Positions 44,238 to 52,397 of a stretch of DNA of 57,686 nt are shown piece by piece. The DNA is from Deltaproteobacteria bacterium. GTDB taxonomy: Bacteria; Desulfobacterota; Desulfomonilia; Desulfomonilales; Desulfomonilaceae. The first letter of the stretch is position 1. Each line of letters starts with the position of its first letter. The notes under the pieces are model-generated. The model made no database searches. It saw nothing but the letters and a program-made list of their open reading frames with translations, and was not told the origin of the DNA. The translations under genes and the position numbers were made by a program. The stretch lies in the NCBI GenBank assembly GCA_021777225.1, contig JAJYDQ010000018.1:1-57686 (forward strand), read 5' to 3'.

Positions 44238-45923
44238 GTGATTTGGTCGCGCGTTGCAACCGATATACACGGAAAATCGTTAACTTCTCCCGATATATCC
44301 ACACTATCCGCCGAAGAACTCCAACAGTTCGTGCACGAATTCCACATCCAAAACATCGCGCTGGAAATCCGAAACCAGGAACTTCAAGAAAGTCAAAGTT
44401 GTTATCGTATGTTATGCCAAAATATGTTGGAGGGGTTCGCCTATTGTAAGATCCTTTATGATGAGGACTGTCGGCCATGTGACTGGATATATCTTGATGT
44501 GAATAGAGCGTTCGAGCGATTGAGTGGGCTGAATAATTTGGTAGGAGTAAAAGTTACCGAGGCAATTCCTGGTATCAAAGAGGCGCACCCTGAGTTGTTT
44601 GAGATTTACGGAAGAGTCGCATTGACAGGCCAATCCGAGAAATTCGAAATTGATTTTAAGCCATTGGGAATCTTTCTTGATATTTCGGTATTTAGTCCCG
44701 CAAAAGACCATTTCATAGCTGTTTTCGAAAATGTCACAGACCGGAGGCGAGCACAGAAGGAAAATGAAGCGCTTCAAGCGCAATTGATTCAAGCGCAAAA
44801 AATGGAGGCCATAGGGACCCTTGCTGGTGGAATTTACCATGATTTCAACAACCTGCTTCAGGTAATCGTCGGATACTCCGAGATTTTGCTCCAACGTAAA
44901 CAACTCAATGAGAGCGACTATGCTGATCTCGAACAAATATATGAGGCTGGAAAACGAGGAGCGGAGCTTATCCAGGGTTTAATGACATTCAGCAGAAAGG
45001 ACGATATACAAACTAAGCCCATTAACCTGGAAGTTCAAATCAGACAGTTCAAGAATATATTGTCCAGAACAATTCATAAAATGATCAGGATCGAACTCAT
45101 GTTTGACCCGGCCCTGGCTTTAATAAAAGCGGACCCTGGCCAAATGGAACAGGTCCTTATGAACCTTGCGGTTAACGCCAGGGACGCAATGAGTGATAAG
45201 GGCAAAATTACAATTGGGGCCAAAAACACAATTTTGGACGAGACATATTGCAATACTCATGTTGGGGTTAAGCCAGGACCCTATGTTCTCCTGACTTTTT
45301 CAGATACCGGGACTGGTATGGACAAGGAAACTCTTAGCCACATTTTTGAGCCATTCTTTACTACCAAGGCAGAAGGAAAGGGGACGGGTTTAGGTCTTGC
45401 GACAGTATATGGCATTGTTAAGCGGCACAATGGTTCAATTGACTGTGAAAGCGAACCAGGACATGGAACCACATTCAAGATATATCTTCCTGCAATCCCG
45501 CCTGACGAAAAAGTTTCGATCGATAAAACGCCAGTGTCGCCGAAAAGTGGAATGGAAACCATACTGTTTGTTGATGATGAAGAGCCAGTCAGAATTGTAA
45601 GCTCAAGGATGCTTAAATCAGCGGGGTACGGTGTGCTTACCGCTTGTAATGGCAAGCAAGCCGTAGATTTGTTTAAACGAGAGGGTGGTAACATATCATT
45701 AGTTATTCTGGATCTACTGATGCCGGTGATGGACGGACAGGAATGCCTTGAGGAAATTCTAAGAATCGACCCGAAAGCCAAGGTGATAATAGCCACTGGC
45801 GTAACTACCAACAATAAACAAATTAGCCTGGCGATTGACACTGGAGCTAGGGTGGCCGTGCACAAACCGTATGACATGACCGAAATGCTAAAGATGATCC
45901 GGGACATCCTTGGTAAGACTTGA
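44238..45923 (+). CDS. Hybrid histidine kinase with C-terminal receiver
   Basis: A 561-residue soluble protein: an N-terminal helix (LSAEELQQFVHEFHIQN), a PAS-like domain (about 55-170), HisKA with H201, HATPase (NLAVNARDAMSDKG, DTGTGMD, GTGLGLA) and a receiver with D492 (VILDLLMPVMDG). The residue before the His is Tyr (GGIYHDFNN) where Ala is usual. The GTG start has no clear ribosome site, and the typical family N-terminus would extend upstream into the AAGAC array, so translation may begin at a different codon depending on repeat number. Confidence 0.82.
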   Translation: MIWSRVATDIHGKSLTSPDISTLSAEELQQFVHEFHIQNIALEIRNQELQESQSCYRMLCQNMLEGFAYCKILYDEDCRPCDWIYLDVNRAFERLSGLNNLVGVKVTEAIPGIKEAHPELFEIYGRVALTGQSEKFEIDFKPLGIFLDISVFSPAKDHFIAVFENVTDRRRAQKENEALQAQLIQAQKMEAIGTLAGGIYHDFNNLLQVIVGYSEILLQRKQLNESDYADLEQIYEAGKRGAELIQGLMTFSRKDDIQTKPINLEVQIRQFKNILSRTIHKMIRIELMFDPALALIKADPGQMEQVLMNLAVNARDAMSDKGKITIGAKNTILDETYCNTHVGVKPGPYVLLTFSDTGTGMDKETLSHIFEPFFTTKAEGKGTGLGLATVYGIVKRHNGSIDCESEPGHGTTFKIYLPAIPPDEKVSIDKTPVSPKSGMETILFVDDEEPVRIVSSRMLKSAGYGVLTACNGKQAVDLFKREGGNISLVILDLLMPVMDGQECLEEILRIDPKAKVIIATGVTTNNKQISLAIDTGARVAVHKPYDMTEMLKMIRDILGKT

Positions 45924-46483
45924 TAGGACAAATTGTAATGTCAGACTTATAATAAAACCAGCCCAGGCGCATGGCGTGACTGTTGGACAAGTTGATTCAA
46001 TACGGGTATCGCCCTGGATGTGAGAAGTGAGGATCCTGCGTAGCTCTATAGAATACGGTTCAACGCTGTAGACAAGTTGCTGTTGCACGGGTCAAACCAT
46101 GAAACTGAACAGGTGGCCCGCAACATAACAGCGTCCAAACGACGCCCCCTTTCGATGCTGTCGACTAACTCGTCAGACTCTCTCAAGATTGCCTGCAGTG
46201 CGCTTCCTCAGAACTAAGACATTGTCACAGGTTCCGTTGCTCCTTAGTGGCTCCATGCGATTTGGGTCCGGGCTTCAGGCCAACTCGGGAAAGTATTGCA
46301 ACTTCCAGTCGAAACCAAGTCTGCTAAATCTACATAATTTATTTAATTTCTTCACATGTCCCCCTGTCAAGCCGCCTGCTTGTCAAGGGTTTTGCGCTCA
46401 TTGTTGGTTAATATTATACGGCGAGATTGTCAAGAACAATAGACTTTACTCAACATCAGGAAGGTTTGGCGAATTCATTTCGT
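45924..46483. other. Gene-free stretch
   Basis: 560 bases with no gene I can support. A 103-residue plus-strand frame (46189-46500) has no recognisable domain. The stretch may hold decayed mobile DNA, but I could not read a family from it. Confidence 0.5.
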
Positions 46484-46903
46484 TCAACAACTCACCGTAG
46501 CGTTGAACGTGTCACTGGATTGATTGGGCCGGGATTTTTCGAGTCGGTAATCCTGCGACAACACCTCAAGCGGTATATGCAACATTTCGCTTAACATGCG
46601 AATGTCAGCTAGTGTCAAGCCTCTCCTGCAATTAAGAATGTCGGAGATCCTCCCACTACTTTTTTTGAGATGGTCCATTAAATGTTTACGAGACACCCCC
46701 AAATTTTGCATTTGAATCTTTATGGCCTCGACGGGATGAGGCATCCCAAGGGGAAAGTGGCGCTCTTCATATGCGTCAACTAATGTAATAAGGACCTCGA
46801 GTTCATCATCTTCTTTGGAGCCAGGTTCAGCGTGAAAAATCTGTTCAATCCTCTCACAGGCCATCTCATAATCTTTTGGGGTGTGTATTGGTCTAATGTC
46901 CAT
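46484..46903 (-). CDS. higA: HigA-family antitoxin
   Basis: A 139-residue protein. The N-terminal half is helical and acidic; VEAIKIQMQNLGVSRKHLMDHL starts a helix-turn-helix and SGRISDILNCRRGLTLADIRMLSEMLHIPLEVL completes it, matching HigA-type antitoxins. It would bind and inhibit the toxin and repress the operon. It follows the toxin gene by 16 bases, the toxin-first order typical of HigBA. Confidence 0.85.
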   Translation of the reverse strand: MDIRPIHTPKDYEMACERIEQIFHAEPGSKEDDELEVLITLVDAYEERHFPLGMPHPVEAIKIQMQNLGVSRKHLMDHLKKSSGRISDILNCRRGLTLADIRMLSEMLHIPLEVLSQDYRLEKSRPNQSSDTFNATVSC

Positions 46904-46919
46904 CCTAGGTTACTCCTGG

Positions 46920-47225
46920 CTAATAGAGTTTTACTGTACCAGCATCAACTTTTTCGTAATCAGAGTGTGTTCCTAAAAAACGGATGAAAACGGCTCGTTT
47001 ACCATAATTAATTTCTGCAATTAAACGGTAGTCGTTCCCTTTGATGTTAAATACCGCCCTATTATTTGTCACGAAGTCAACGCTGACACCGAAAGTCATC
47101 TTTACATCCGCAGTGTTTCTAAGTTCTGTTTTCTTAATGAGTTGGTACCAATGCTCCAACGAACTGCGGGCCTGAGGATGTTGCTCGGCAAATTCCAGAA
47201 GGACTAGACGTTTGATAACTCTCAT
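46920..47225 (-). CDS. higB: HigB-family mRNA interferase toxin
   Basis: A 101-residue RelE-fold toxin. LEHWYQLIKKTELRNTADVKMTFG and VFNIKGNDYRLIAEINYGKRAVFIRFLGTHSDYEKVDA are diagnostic of the HigB_toxin family, which cuts mRNA on ribosomes. It is intact and paired with higA. It appears to be the one intact toxin-antitoxin pair of this island. Confidence 0.9.
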   Translation of the reverse strand: MRVIKRLVLLEFAEQHPQARSSLEHWYQLIKKTELRNTADVKMTFGVSVDFVTNNRAVFNIKGNDYRLIAEINYGKRAVFIRFLGTHSDYEKVDAGTVKLY

Positions 47226-47921
47226 AACTCAGTATACACATTCCCAATTTGGGAGTAAAGTCATAGTTGACCTGTAGATTGATCCAATCGACTCGATAAC
47301 CCTTTAATCAACGATATGGTTTTTTTGATTGGCCCGGTTGAATACTGTGTCATTTCGACCGCCACGGGAGAAATTCATTTCCCCTTTTGGAAATATTTTT
47401 ACTCGTGGAAAAATAATTCGATTACATGTGTCCTTATTTGACACATATCTGACTTAAAATCGGGACTCAATACAAAATCGAAGCTGTTTCATTGTCCCCA
47501 CGCACGTGGGGGTGAACCGCTGAGTGGACGGTTGCGTTTATGATGCTGGACATTATACTGCCAACAGGTATATCAGGGCTCACCCATTCAAATGGACTTA
47601 TACAGGTAAAGCGCTGGCCGCATGATGTGAACTTAACTTATGGAACGCGACACTAGGTGGAGATGGAAAAGAATCCAAGTGGGCGGGATAATTAATAACT
47701 GGCCCTGACATGATGCCAGGTCAAGATATTTCTCTCGTGAGCGTGCTTTGGCCCATAATTTATTTCATGAAACCAACATGTTCGAGACTTAATGCAAATA
47801 CAGTCAAATGCGCCCGTACATTAGAGGCCTTCAACCCTTACGGAGCAATGTTTATCCATTTAGTTCCCTAGGAGGTAGTTTTTCATTTATTAGACATTCT
47901 ATAGCATTGTTTTTTGTTCGC
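47226..47921. other. Gene-free stretch with a solitary CRISPR-like repeat
   Basis: About 700 bases without a supported gene. It contains a family-2 repeat fragment near 47350 and the CRISPR-like unit at 47492-47519. No leader, second repeat or cas gene adjoins. Confidence 0.55.
47492..47519 (+). repeat. Solitary type I-E-like CRISPR repeat
   Basis: TTGTCCCCACGCACGTGGGG followed by GTGAACCG: 28 bases with the palindrome CCCCACG/CGTGGGG and the 3' end GAACCG typical of type I-E repeats. No further unit lies 61 or so bases away on either side. A second, more diverged unit lies at 48519-48547. Confidence 0.65.
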
Positions 47922-48245
47922 TTAATATATGGTCCTCCCGGGCTGACTGGAATCAGTTTGGTTTCCATTTTGGTCTATTCTCGTTTCATTAGGTGAAGTG
48001 ACGAAAGAGCCTGGTCCTCTCCGACCCACATAATATCTAGGACTATCGGCGAAAAATCCGTAAGTTCCACCGTGCCAATCTCCCCTTTCGCCGTAACCAG
48101 CAAAAACAGGTAGAACGGTAACTCCTGAAGATTGAAAAGTGGATACAAGTGAGTCAGGACCAGCGTAAGCAATACTTGGAACAATCATTGCCGCTGCTAC
48201 AATGGCGGTTATTCCGGCTGCGAATATTGGCCTTACATATCTCAT
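47922..48245 (-). CDS. Small secreted protein
   Basis: A 107-residue protein with a clear signal peptide (MRYVRPIFAAGITAIVAAAM... cleaved after SIAYA) and AAAGGAGAAAGAAA before the ATG. The mature part is Gly/Ser/Tyr-rich and polar with no cysteine. Family not recognised. The strong ribosome site and signal peptide are the reasons to call it in an otherwise degraded region. Confidence 0.65.
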   Translation of the reverse strand: MRYVRPIFAAGITAIVAAAMIVPSIAYAGPDSLVSTFQSSGVTVLPVFAGYGERGDWHGGTYGFFADSPRYYVGRRGPGSFVTSPNETRIDQNGNQTDSSQPGRTIY

Positions 48246-48290
48246 ATTTTCTTTCTCCTTTCTTCAGTGAATCTATCGCGGGCTGAAGGC

Positions 48291-48514
48291 CTACATTTCA
48301 GACACCAGTGAATTATAAGGGTTCTGTGTCGGCCGAAGAAAGATGAAAATGCTGAACACATACCAGTAAAAACGAGTCTCAGGTACTCTGTCTATAAATA
48401 CCTTCATGAATAATTCCCACCCGCGAACAATGACTCTAAGAGGCTCTTGTGCTTCTGAATGGTCTCTCTTTCGCAAGTTTCACGCCAGAAGGATTCTATC
48501 GGTGCATTAACAAT
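48291..48514 (-). pseudogene. IS3-like transposase C-terminal remnant
   Basis: On the minus strand the frame reads [15 protein letters not shown], resembling the DNAxxESFF segment of IS3-family OrfB, and in another frame MKVFIDRVPETRF resembles the EVFYNRxRxHS end of the same protein. Frameshifts separate them. It directly abuts the second CRISPR-like unit. The match is short, so the family call is tentative. Confidence 0.4.
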
Positions 48515-48518
48515 GGGA

Positions 48519-48547
48519 TTGTCCCCACTCACGTGGGGGGTAAACCG
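48519..48547 (+). repeat. Second solitary type I-E-like CRISPR repeat
   Basis: TTGTCCCCACTCACGTGGGG then GGTAAACCG: the same repeat as at 47492 with substitutions and one extra G, ending AAACCG. About 1 kb separates the two; a secreted-protein gene and an IS remnant lie between. Confidence 0.6.
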
Positions 48548-48629
48548 AAGACACGGAACAAATTTCCCGAGTTCATATAATTTGTGCCAGTTTGTAACGA
48601 CTGTGATTATCAGCTGTATGGAGAACAAG

Positions 48630-49120
48630 ATGATCGAGCTTACAGATGGCAATCTTCTTGATTCTGACACAGAAGCCTCGGTAAATACGGTCAACTGCGT
48701 TGGCGTGATGGGCAAAGGCCTCGCCTTGCAATTCAAAAAGGCTTTCCCAGAAAACTTCAAGGGCTATGAAGCCGCTTGCCTGCATAGGGAAATTCGGCCG
48801 AGCGCATGTTCGTGTTCGAAACCGGTCATATTTTCAACCCTCGCTACATTATCAACTGCCCCACCAAATGCCATTGGCGTGACCGTAGCCATTACGAAGA
48901 TATCGTGGTGGGTTCGAAAGCGCTGGTGACGGAGGTCCGCAGTCGTAATATTCGCTCCATCGCAATTCCGCCACTGGGTTGTGGGTTAGGTGGACTCGAG
49001 TGGGAGAAGGTCCGGGTGATCATAGAAGAGGCCTTCTCTGGTGCACCGGATGTAGACGTTAAACTCTTTGAACCTAAAGGCTCCCCAACAGGCAAAGGAA
49101 ATGCCTGTTGGCACGGGTAA
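48630..49120 (+). pseudogene. Frameshifted macro-domain protein (DarG-like)
   Basis: [39 protein letters not shown] is the start of a DarG-type macro domain, which removes ADP-ribose from DNA. It continues until about 48800. The remainder ([21 protein letters not shown], then IAIPPLGCGLGGLEW) is in the +2 frame from 48806, so one base is missing near 48800-48806. The C-terminal domain of DarG is lacking and no darT lies upstream. GGAGAACAAG precedes the ATG. A sequencing error could mimic the shift. Confidence 0.75.
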
Positions 49121-49183
49121 CCAAACATGAAAATAGTCCCAACCCTTCAACATCTTAGATGATGATTGATCGCGAGCAAAACC

Positions 49184-49330
49184 ATGAAAATTGAATCCAT
49201 TAAGTTGTAGAACTTTAAGGCCTTCAAAGACGTGGAAATGAAAAGTATCCCAAACTTCTGCGTAGTTGTGGGAGCTAACGGGAGTGGTAAATCTACGTTA
49301 TTCTCTTTATTAGGGCTAATATGGAATTAA
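49184..49330 (+). pseudogene. AAA ATPase N-terminal stub with internal stop
   Basis: The frame reads MKIESIKL, then TAG, then NFKAFKDVEMKSIPNF and VVVGANGSGKSTLFSLL, a RecF/SMC-like ATPase start with an intact Walker A. It ends at TAA after 48 codons. Such ATPases are common in defence systems. Only the N-terminal stub remains. Confidence 0.7.
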
Positions 49331-49334
49331 GACC

Positions 49335-49625
49335 ATGACTCCTGAAAACATCTTGAAAAAACTGGAAGAAAATCGTGATGAGATTTTGAGTTTTGGGGTG
49401 CGTCAACTTGGTGTGTTCGGCTCATGCGCCCGAGGTGAGCAGACTGAAAGCAGTGATCTGGATTTTCTTGTGGAATTTGATGACCCAACGTTTGACAATT
49501 ATTTTGATCTAAAATTCTTTTTGGAAAAACTATTTGGTTCCCAGGTAGACCTGGTAATTAAGGATACCATTAAACCCAGGATACGTTCGACTATCCTTGA
49601 GGAGACAGTTTATGCGGGATTATAG
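49335..49625 (+). CDS. MNT-domain nucleotidyltransferase (MntA-like antitoxin)
   Basis: A 96-residue minimal nucleotidyltransferase. GVFGSCARGEQTESSDLDFLVEF holds the GSx10DxD active site, and KPRIRSTILEETVYAGL ends the family. MntA proteins AMPylate and silence HEPN toxins. Its toxin partner just downstream is truncated to about 24 codons, so this antitoxin is orphaned. A second degraded copy lies at 52603-52717. Confidence 0.8.
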   Translation: MTPENILKKLEENRDEILSFGVRQLGVFGSCARGEQTESSDLDFLVEFDDPTFDNYFDLKFFLEKLFGSQVDLVIKDTIKPRIRSTILEETVYAGL

Positions 49626-49686
49626 ACTGTACTTCGATGATATTTTTAAACCTTGCCGCTGCTGCATCCAGGTAACGAAGAAATGA
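49612..49686 (+). pseudogene. HEPN toxin N-terminal remnant
   Basis: MRDYRLYFDDIFKP begins like an MNT-partner HEPN toxin, and overlaps the MNT stop as is usual, but the frame ends at TGA after 24 codons with unrelated sequence. The catalytic RX4-6H motif is lost. Confidence 0.7.
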
Positions 49687-49856
49687 GCGCCAATATTAAG
49701 GAGATCAATAGCCAGACAGAAAAAATACAGTTCATTCCCCGCTCCGATTTGGGCCAAAAGCTACTGGAACTACGAAGACTGGCAATTGACGACGGAATGC
49801 GACTGCTCTCTGAAGATGAAGTGTCGGAAGAAGTAAGCCAAAGGCGTGGGGGATAA
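49683..49856 (+). CDS. Small antitoxin-like protein
   Basis: A 57-residue protein starting MSANIKEINS. LGQKLLELRRLAIDDGMRLLSEDEVSEEVSQRRGG resembles the short antitoxins that partner PIN-domain toxins. Its ATG overlaps the HEPN remnant stop. The next frame (49846-49938) begins like a PIN protein but stops early, so the toxin partner is lost. Confidence 0.5.
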   Translation: MSANIKEINSQTEKIQFIPRSDLGQKLLELRRLAIDDGMRLLSEDEVSEEVSQRRGG

Positions 49857-49938
49857 AGCTGTAACGAATAGCACAGTTCTATTCATTCCGGTCATTTTTA
49901 CTCCCGACTTTGACACTTTTGTTGTGAAAACACTCTGA
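49846..49938 (+). pseudogene. Truncated PIN-domain toxin start
   Basis: From a GTG that overlaps the antitoxin stop, the frame reads VGDKAVTNSTVLFIPVIF, like the VTNSTVLIFL start of PIN toxins, then stops at TGA after 30 codons. Short match; tentative. Confidence 0.35.
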
Positions 49939-49989
49939 TTTCAGTATGTTGATTTTTAGCTGGGGCACTACTTTGTCTTGTGGCGCAAA

Positions 49990-50385
49990 TTAGGTCATTG
50001 GTCTGGGTACCTCTGAGCATTTAGGTCCGAAGATGTGATAGAGTTTTTTCTGAACAGGTGTGGTTTTCGAAGGCATGATGTATTTTTTGCCGGTGGCCGT
50101 ATCCACTAAGACGCTGGCCTCGGCGTGCAACAGCTCATTTCTGATCTTCTCGAAGCTCATCGGCTTATACCGACGGGCAACTCTGAACACGGTCTGTCTG
50201 ATAATGGCGTACGCGATGAAGCAGACCAGAACGTGGGAACGATCCTCTCGGGCGTCAAGTGGTAAATGGTACACATCTTGAGATAATGCTTGCTTATCCT
50301 GAATGACTCCTCAATTTGCCGCATCCCTCTGTGCCTGGAGATTATCTGAGGGGGCGTGAGCCCGTCGGTGTTGCCGCTGATATCC
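49990..50385 (-). pseudogene. IS4/IS1634-type transposase C-terminal remnant
   Basis: On the minus strand one frame reads SGNTDGLTPPQII and RQIEESFRISKHYL, and the next frame continues SHVLVCFIAYAIIRQTVFR and YIMPSKTTPVQKKLYHIFG. Together they match the end of IS4/IS1634-family transposases (IEESFR holds the catalytic Glu), with a frameshift near 50265. No terminal repeats were recognised. Confidence 0.65.
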
Positions 50386-50428
50386 TAGGGTTCTACGAGA
50401 TTTCTAGGATTTCTTTTGACCACGAAAA

Positions 50429-50992
50429 TTATGCTGCCAAACTCTTTATTAGATTTATTTTCTCAAGGAATGTACTCGCTCTGTCCAATTCTTCCTTTTT
50501 AACTTCCCAACCCAGATCTTTAGCCGCATCTTGAATTTCTCGAGAACTTGCCGATTTTTCCTTTTTATCAAGGATGAAATATGCTTTAGCAGCGATGGAA
50601 AGATCCCAATAATCTAAGTTCCCGGCTTCTTTAATCTTTTTGGCAAGGTCGCAGAGGTCTTCCCAAATGTCAGGGTTCTCTGCCCGCTTTCTATCAAGCA
50701 ATCGGCGGCCCTCGTCAGTTAAGCTGAAGTCATAGCGGGCGATTTCAAAACCACGATTGTCGCTCCCCCAACTTGTGGAACATTCACTTAAGTAATTAAG
50801 AGATTTGAGTTCGGAATTTGCTTCAGCTACCGCTGCTGAATATGGACCATAATAATGAGCACGATATCCTAGTTCTTCGACTTTCCCAAGACTCGCGGCC
50901 AGGAAGTAGACTTTCTTTTGTAGATTTGTCTTACCATTTATCTTCCCATCAAAAGCCCCATAACAAAGAACTACAAAATCTCGTACATTCAT
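50429..50992 (-). CDS. YwgA-like protein
   Basis: A 187-residue protein starting MNVRDFVVLC after GAGGCGAAAACG. GKTNLQKKVYFLAASLG and GYRAHYYGPYSAAV are the pattern of YwgA/GepA-like small proteins; a winged-helix-like LTDEGRRLL follows. It lies 16 bases after the HD-domain gene. In Bacillus the ywgA gene sits beside the HD hydrolase gene ywfO, the same pairing as here. Biochemical role unknown. Confidence 0.65.
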   Translation of the reverse strand: MNVRDFVVLCYGAFDGKINGKTNLQKKVYFLAASLGKVEELGYRAHYYGPYSAAVAEANSELKSLNYLSECSTSWGSDNRGFEIARYDFSLTDEGRRLLDRKRAENPDIWEDLCDLAKKIKEAGNLDYWDLSIAAKAYFILDKKEKSASSREIQDAAKDLGWEVKKEELDRASTFLEKINLIKSLAA

Positions 50993-51008
50993 CGTTTTCG
51001 CCTCTTTC

Positions 51009-52397
51009 TTATTTGAACCCATTTAGTACATCAGTTATGTTTTCATCCATATCACTTAAAAACATGCGGCGTTTATGGGGTGATTCATAAATAACCGGCG
51101 CGTATATCTCGACATGAGCTTCGGTAAGTTTTTCATCTATTGAATGAAACAAAGTCGATTCGTCTTCAAATGTCTTAGGCTTCGGGGCGCTACCAACAAG
51201 AATGGGTCCCTCACCGTTTCTTGACTGTTCCTTAACGGATTTAAACTTGTACGAATTAAGAATAACCGAGCAGGAATCCAGATCTCCCGAATAAGGAGAA
51301 TCTTTGAATTCATCAGGTATAATATCATAGATAATGGATTCCAGTTCAGCTTGTTTTCTTTGGCATTCGGGATTCTGGATCTTTTCAATTTCTTCGCGAC
51401 TGTCCTCCGAAAGCTCCTTTAGTCGTTTGCTGTAGATCCTTTTAAGAAGACGTCTTTTGAGAAGTCGATCCAAGAATTTAAAGCAATAAGTCCCACGGAA
51501 TTCTTCGCTGCAGAAATAATTCATGAACCTGGAATCATCCCACTGATTGTACCGGGTTGCAAATTCGGGGCTTCCATCATACGCGTACAATTCGTGGAGT
51601 TCTTGAATGCCGTCTCGTTCAATTCCAAGAGTTATCGCCCTCACGAGCATCTCGTCAGTTATAAGGCGGAGTTTATGCCTGTAGACCTGAGTAGTCATGT
51701 AGTACTTGGCTAAAACAAACTGTTCAAGGGCATGTATACCATTTTGCGATATCCTTAGCTGAGCGCTTTGGTCTCCTGGATCGATCGAAACAAGGGCTCT
51801 GTGCATCTGTTCAACGTCGAAAATGCCATATTTTACGCCACAATAATAGCTATCTCGAAGAAGATAATCCTGTTTGTCCGAATCTAATGGCCCTGAGATT
51901 AAAGCTTTTAGTAAAGGGTCATCATAACCCTCAGCCAGTAACGAAGCAATTTTGTTACAATCGTCTTCACCTATGAGTTTTTTAAGATCAGGGTCGTTCT
52001 TAATAAAATCCTGAGTCAATAGCTCATGAATATTTGTTACATTACCCGTCAATGAAGGTTTAATCCGGTCTCTGTTGGCGTAAAGATCCAAGGCTTTTTC
52101 GGAAACGTGGGAAAAAGGGCCGTGACCAATATCGTGGACTAACGCTGCGAGTCGTATAAGCCGCCGCTGTTCAGACTTCAAATTGAGTCGTTTGGCCATC
52201 TTGCCCGCCAGGTGACAAACCCCCAGTGAATGTTCAAAGCGGGTGTGGTGAGCGCCGGGATAAACCAAGTGGGCAAAAGCAAGCTGGCGAATGCCCCGAA
52301 GCCTCTGAAATATTGGTGAATCAATGACATCAGCTTCTTTGGAGCTAAGGCAAATGAAATCGTGAACCGGATCCCTTATTGCTCGTTCCCATGTCAT
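51009..52397 (-). CDS. HD-domain phosphohydrolase, YwfO/SAMHD1-like
   Basis: A 462-residue protein. The HD-superfamily metal ligands are seen in RFEHSLG (H56) and LVHDIGHGPFSH (H88, D89), with DSDKQDYLLRDS later, the layout of dNTP triphosphohydrolases of the SAMHD1/YwfO group. It starts IRDPVHDFICL, also typical. AAAGGAAACG precedes the ATG. The C-terminal 150 residues are charged. It could deplete nucleotides, and with its YwgA-like partner may be a defence pair; that is inferred from the island setting. Confidence 0.8.
   Translation of the reverse strand: MTWERAIRDPVHDFICLSSKEADVIDSPIFQRLRGIRQLAFAHLVYPGAHHTRFEHSLGVCHLAGKMAKRLNLKSEQRRLIRLAALVHDIGHGPFSHVSEKALDLYANRDRIKPSLTGNVTNIHELLTQDFIKNDPDLKKLIGEDDCNKIASLLAEGYDDPLLKALISGPLDSDKQDYLLRDSYYCGVKYGIFDVEQMHRALVSIDPGDQSAQLRISQNGIHALEQFVLAKYYMTTQVYRHKLRLITDEMLVRAITLGIERDGIQELHELYAYDGSPEFATRYNQWDDSRFMNYFCSEEFRGTYCFKFLDRLLKRRLLKRIYSKRLKELSEDSREEIEKIQNPECQRKQAELESIIYDIIPDEFKDSPYSGDLDSCSVILNSYKFKSVKEQSRNGEGPILVGSAPKPKTFEDESTLFHSIDEKLTEAHVEIYAPVIYESPHKRRMFLSDMDENITDVLNGFK

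Noticed and set aside
43954-44478. 174-residue minus-strand frame containing LVLSCLVLSCLVL
   Set aside because: It is the translation of the AAGAC array and the antisense of the kinase start.
46189-46500. 103-residue plus-strand frame after the hybrid kinase
   Set aside because: No family pattern, no ribosome site, overlaps the end of the higA gene region.
47492-48547. A functional CRISPR array
   Set aside because: Only two units about 1 kb apart, with no regular spacers, leader or cas genes.
48404-48760. 118-residue minus-strand frame over the macro-domain gene
   Set aside because: Mostly antisense of the macro domain; only the NAPIESFW part below 48515 has meaning, as an IS remnant.
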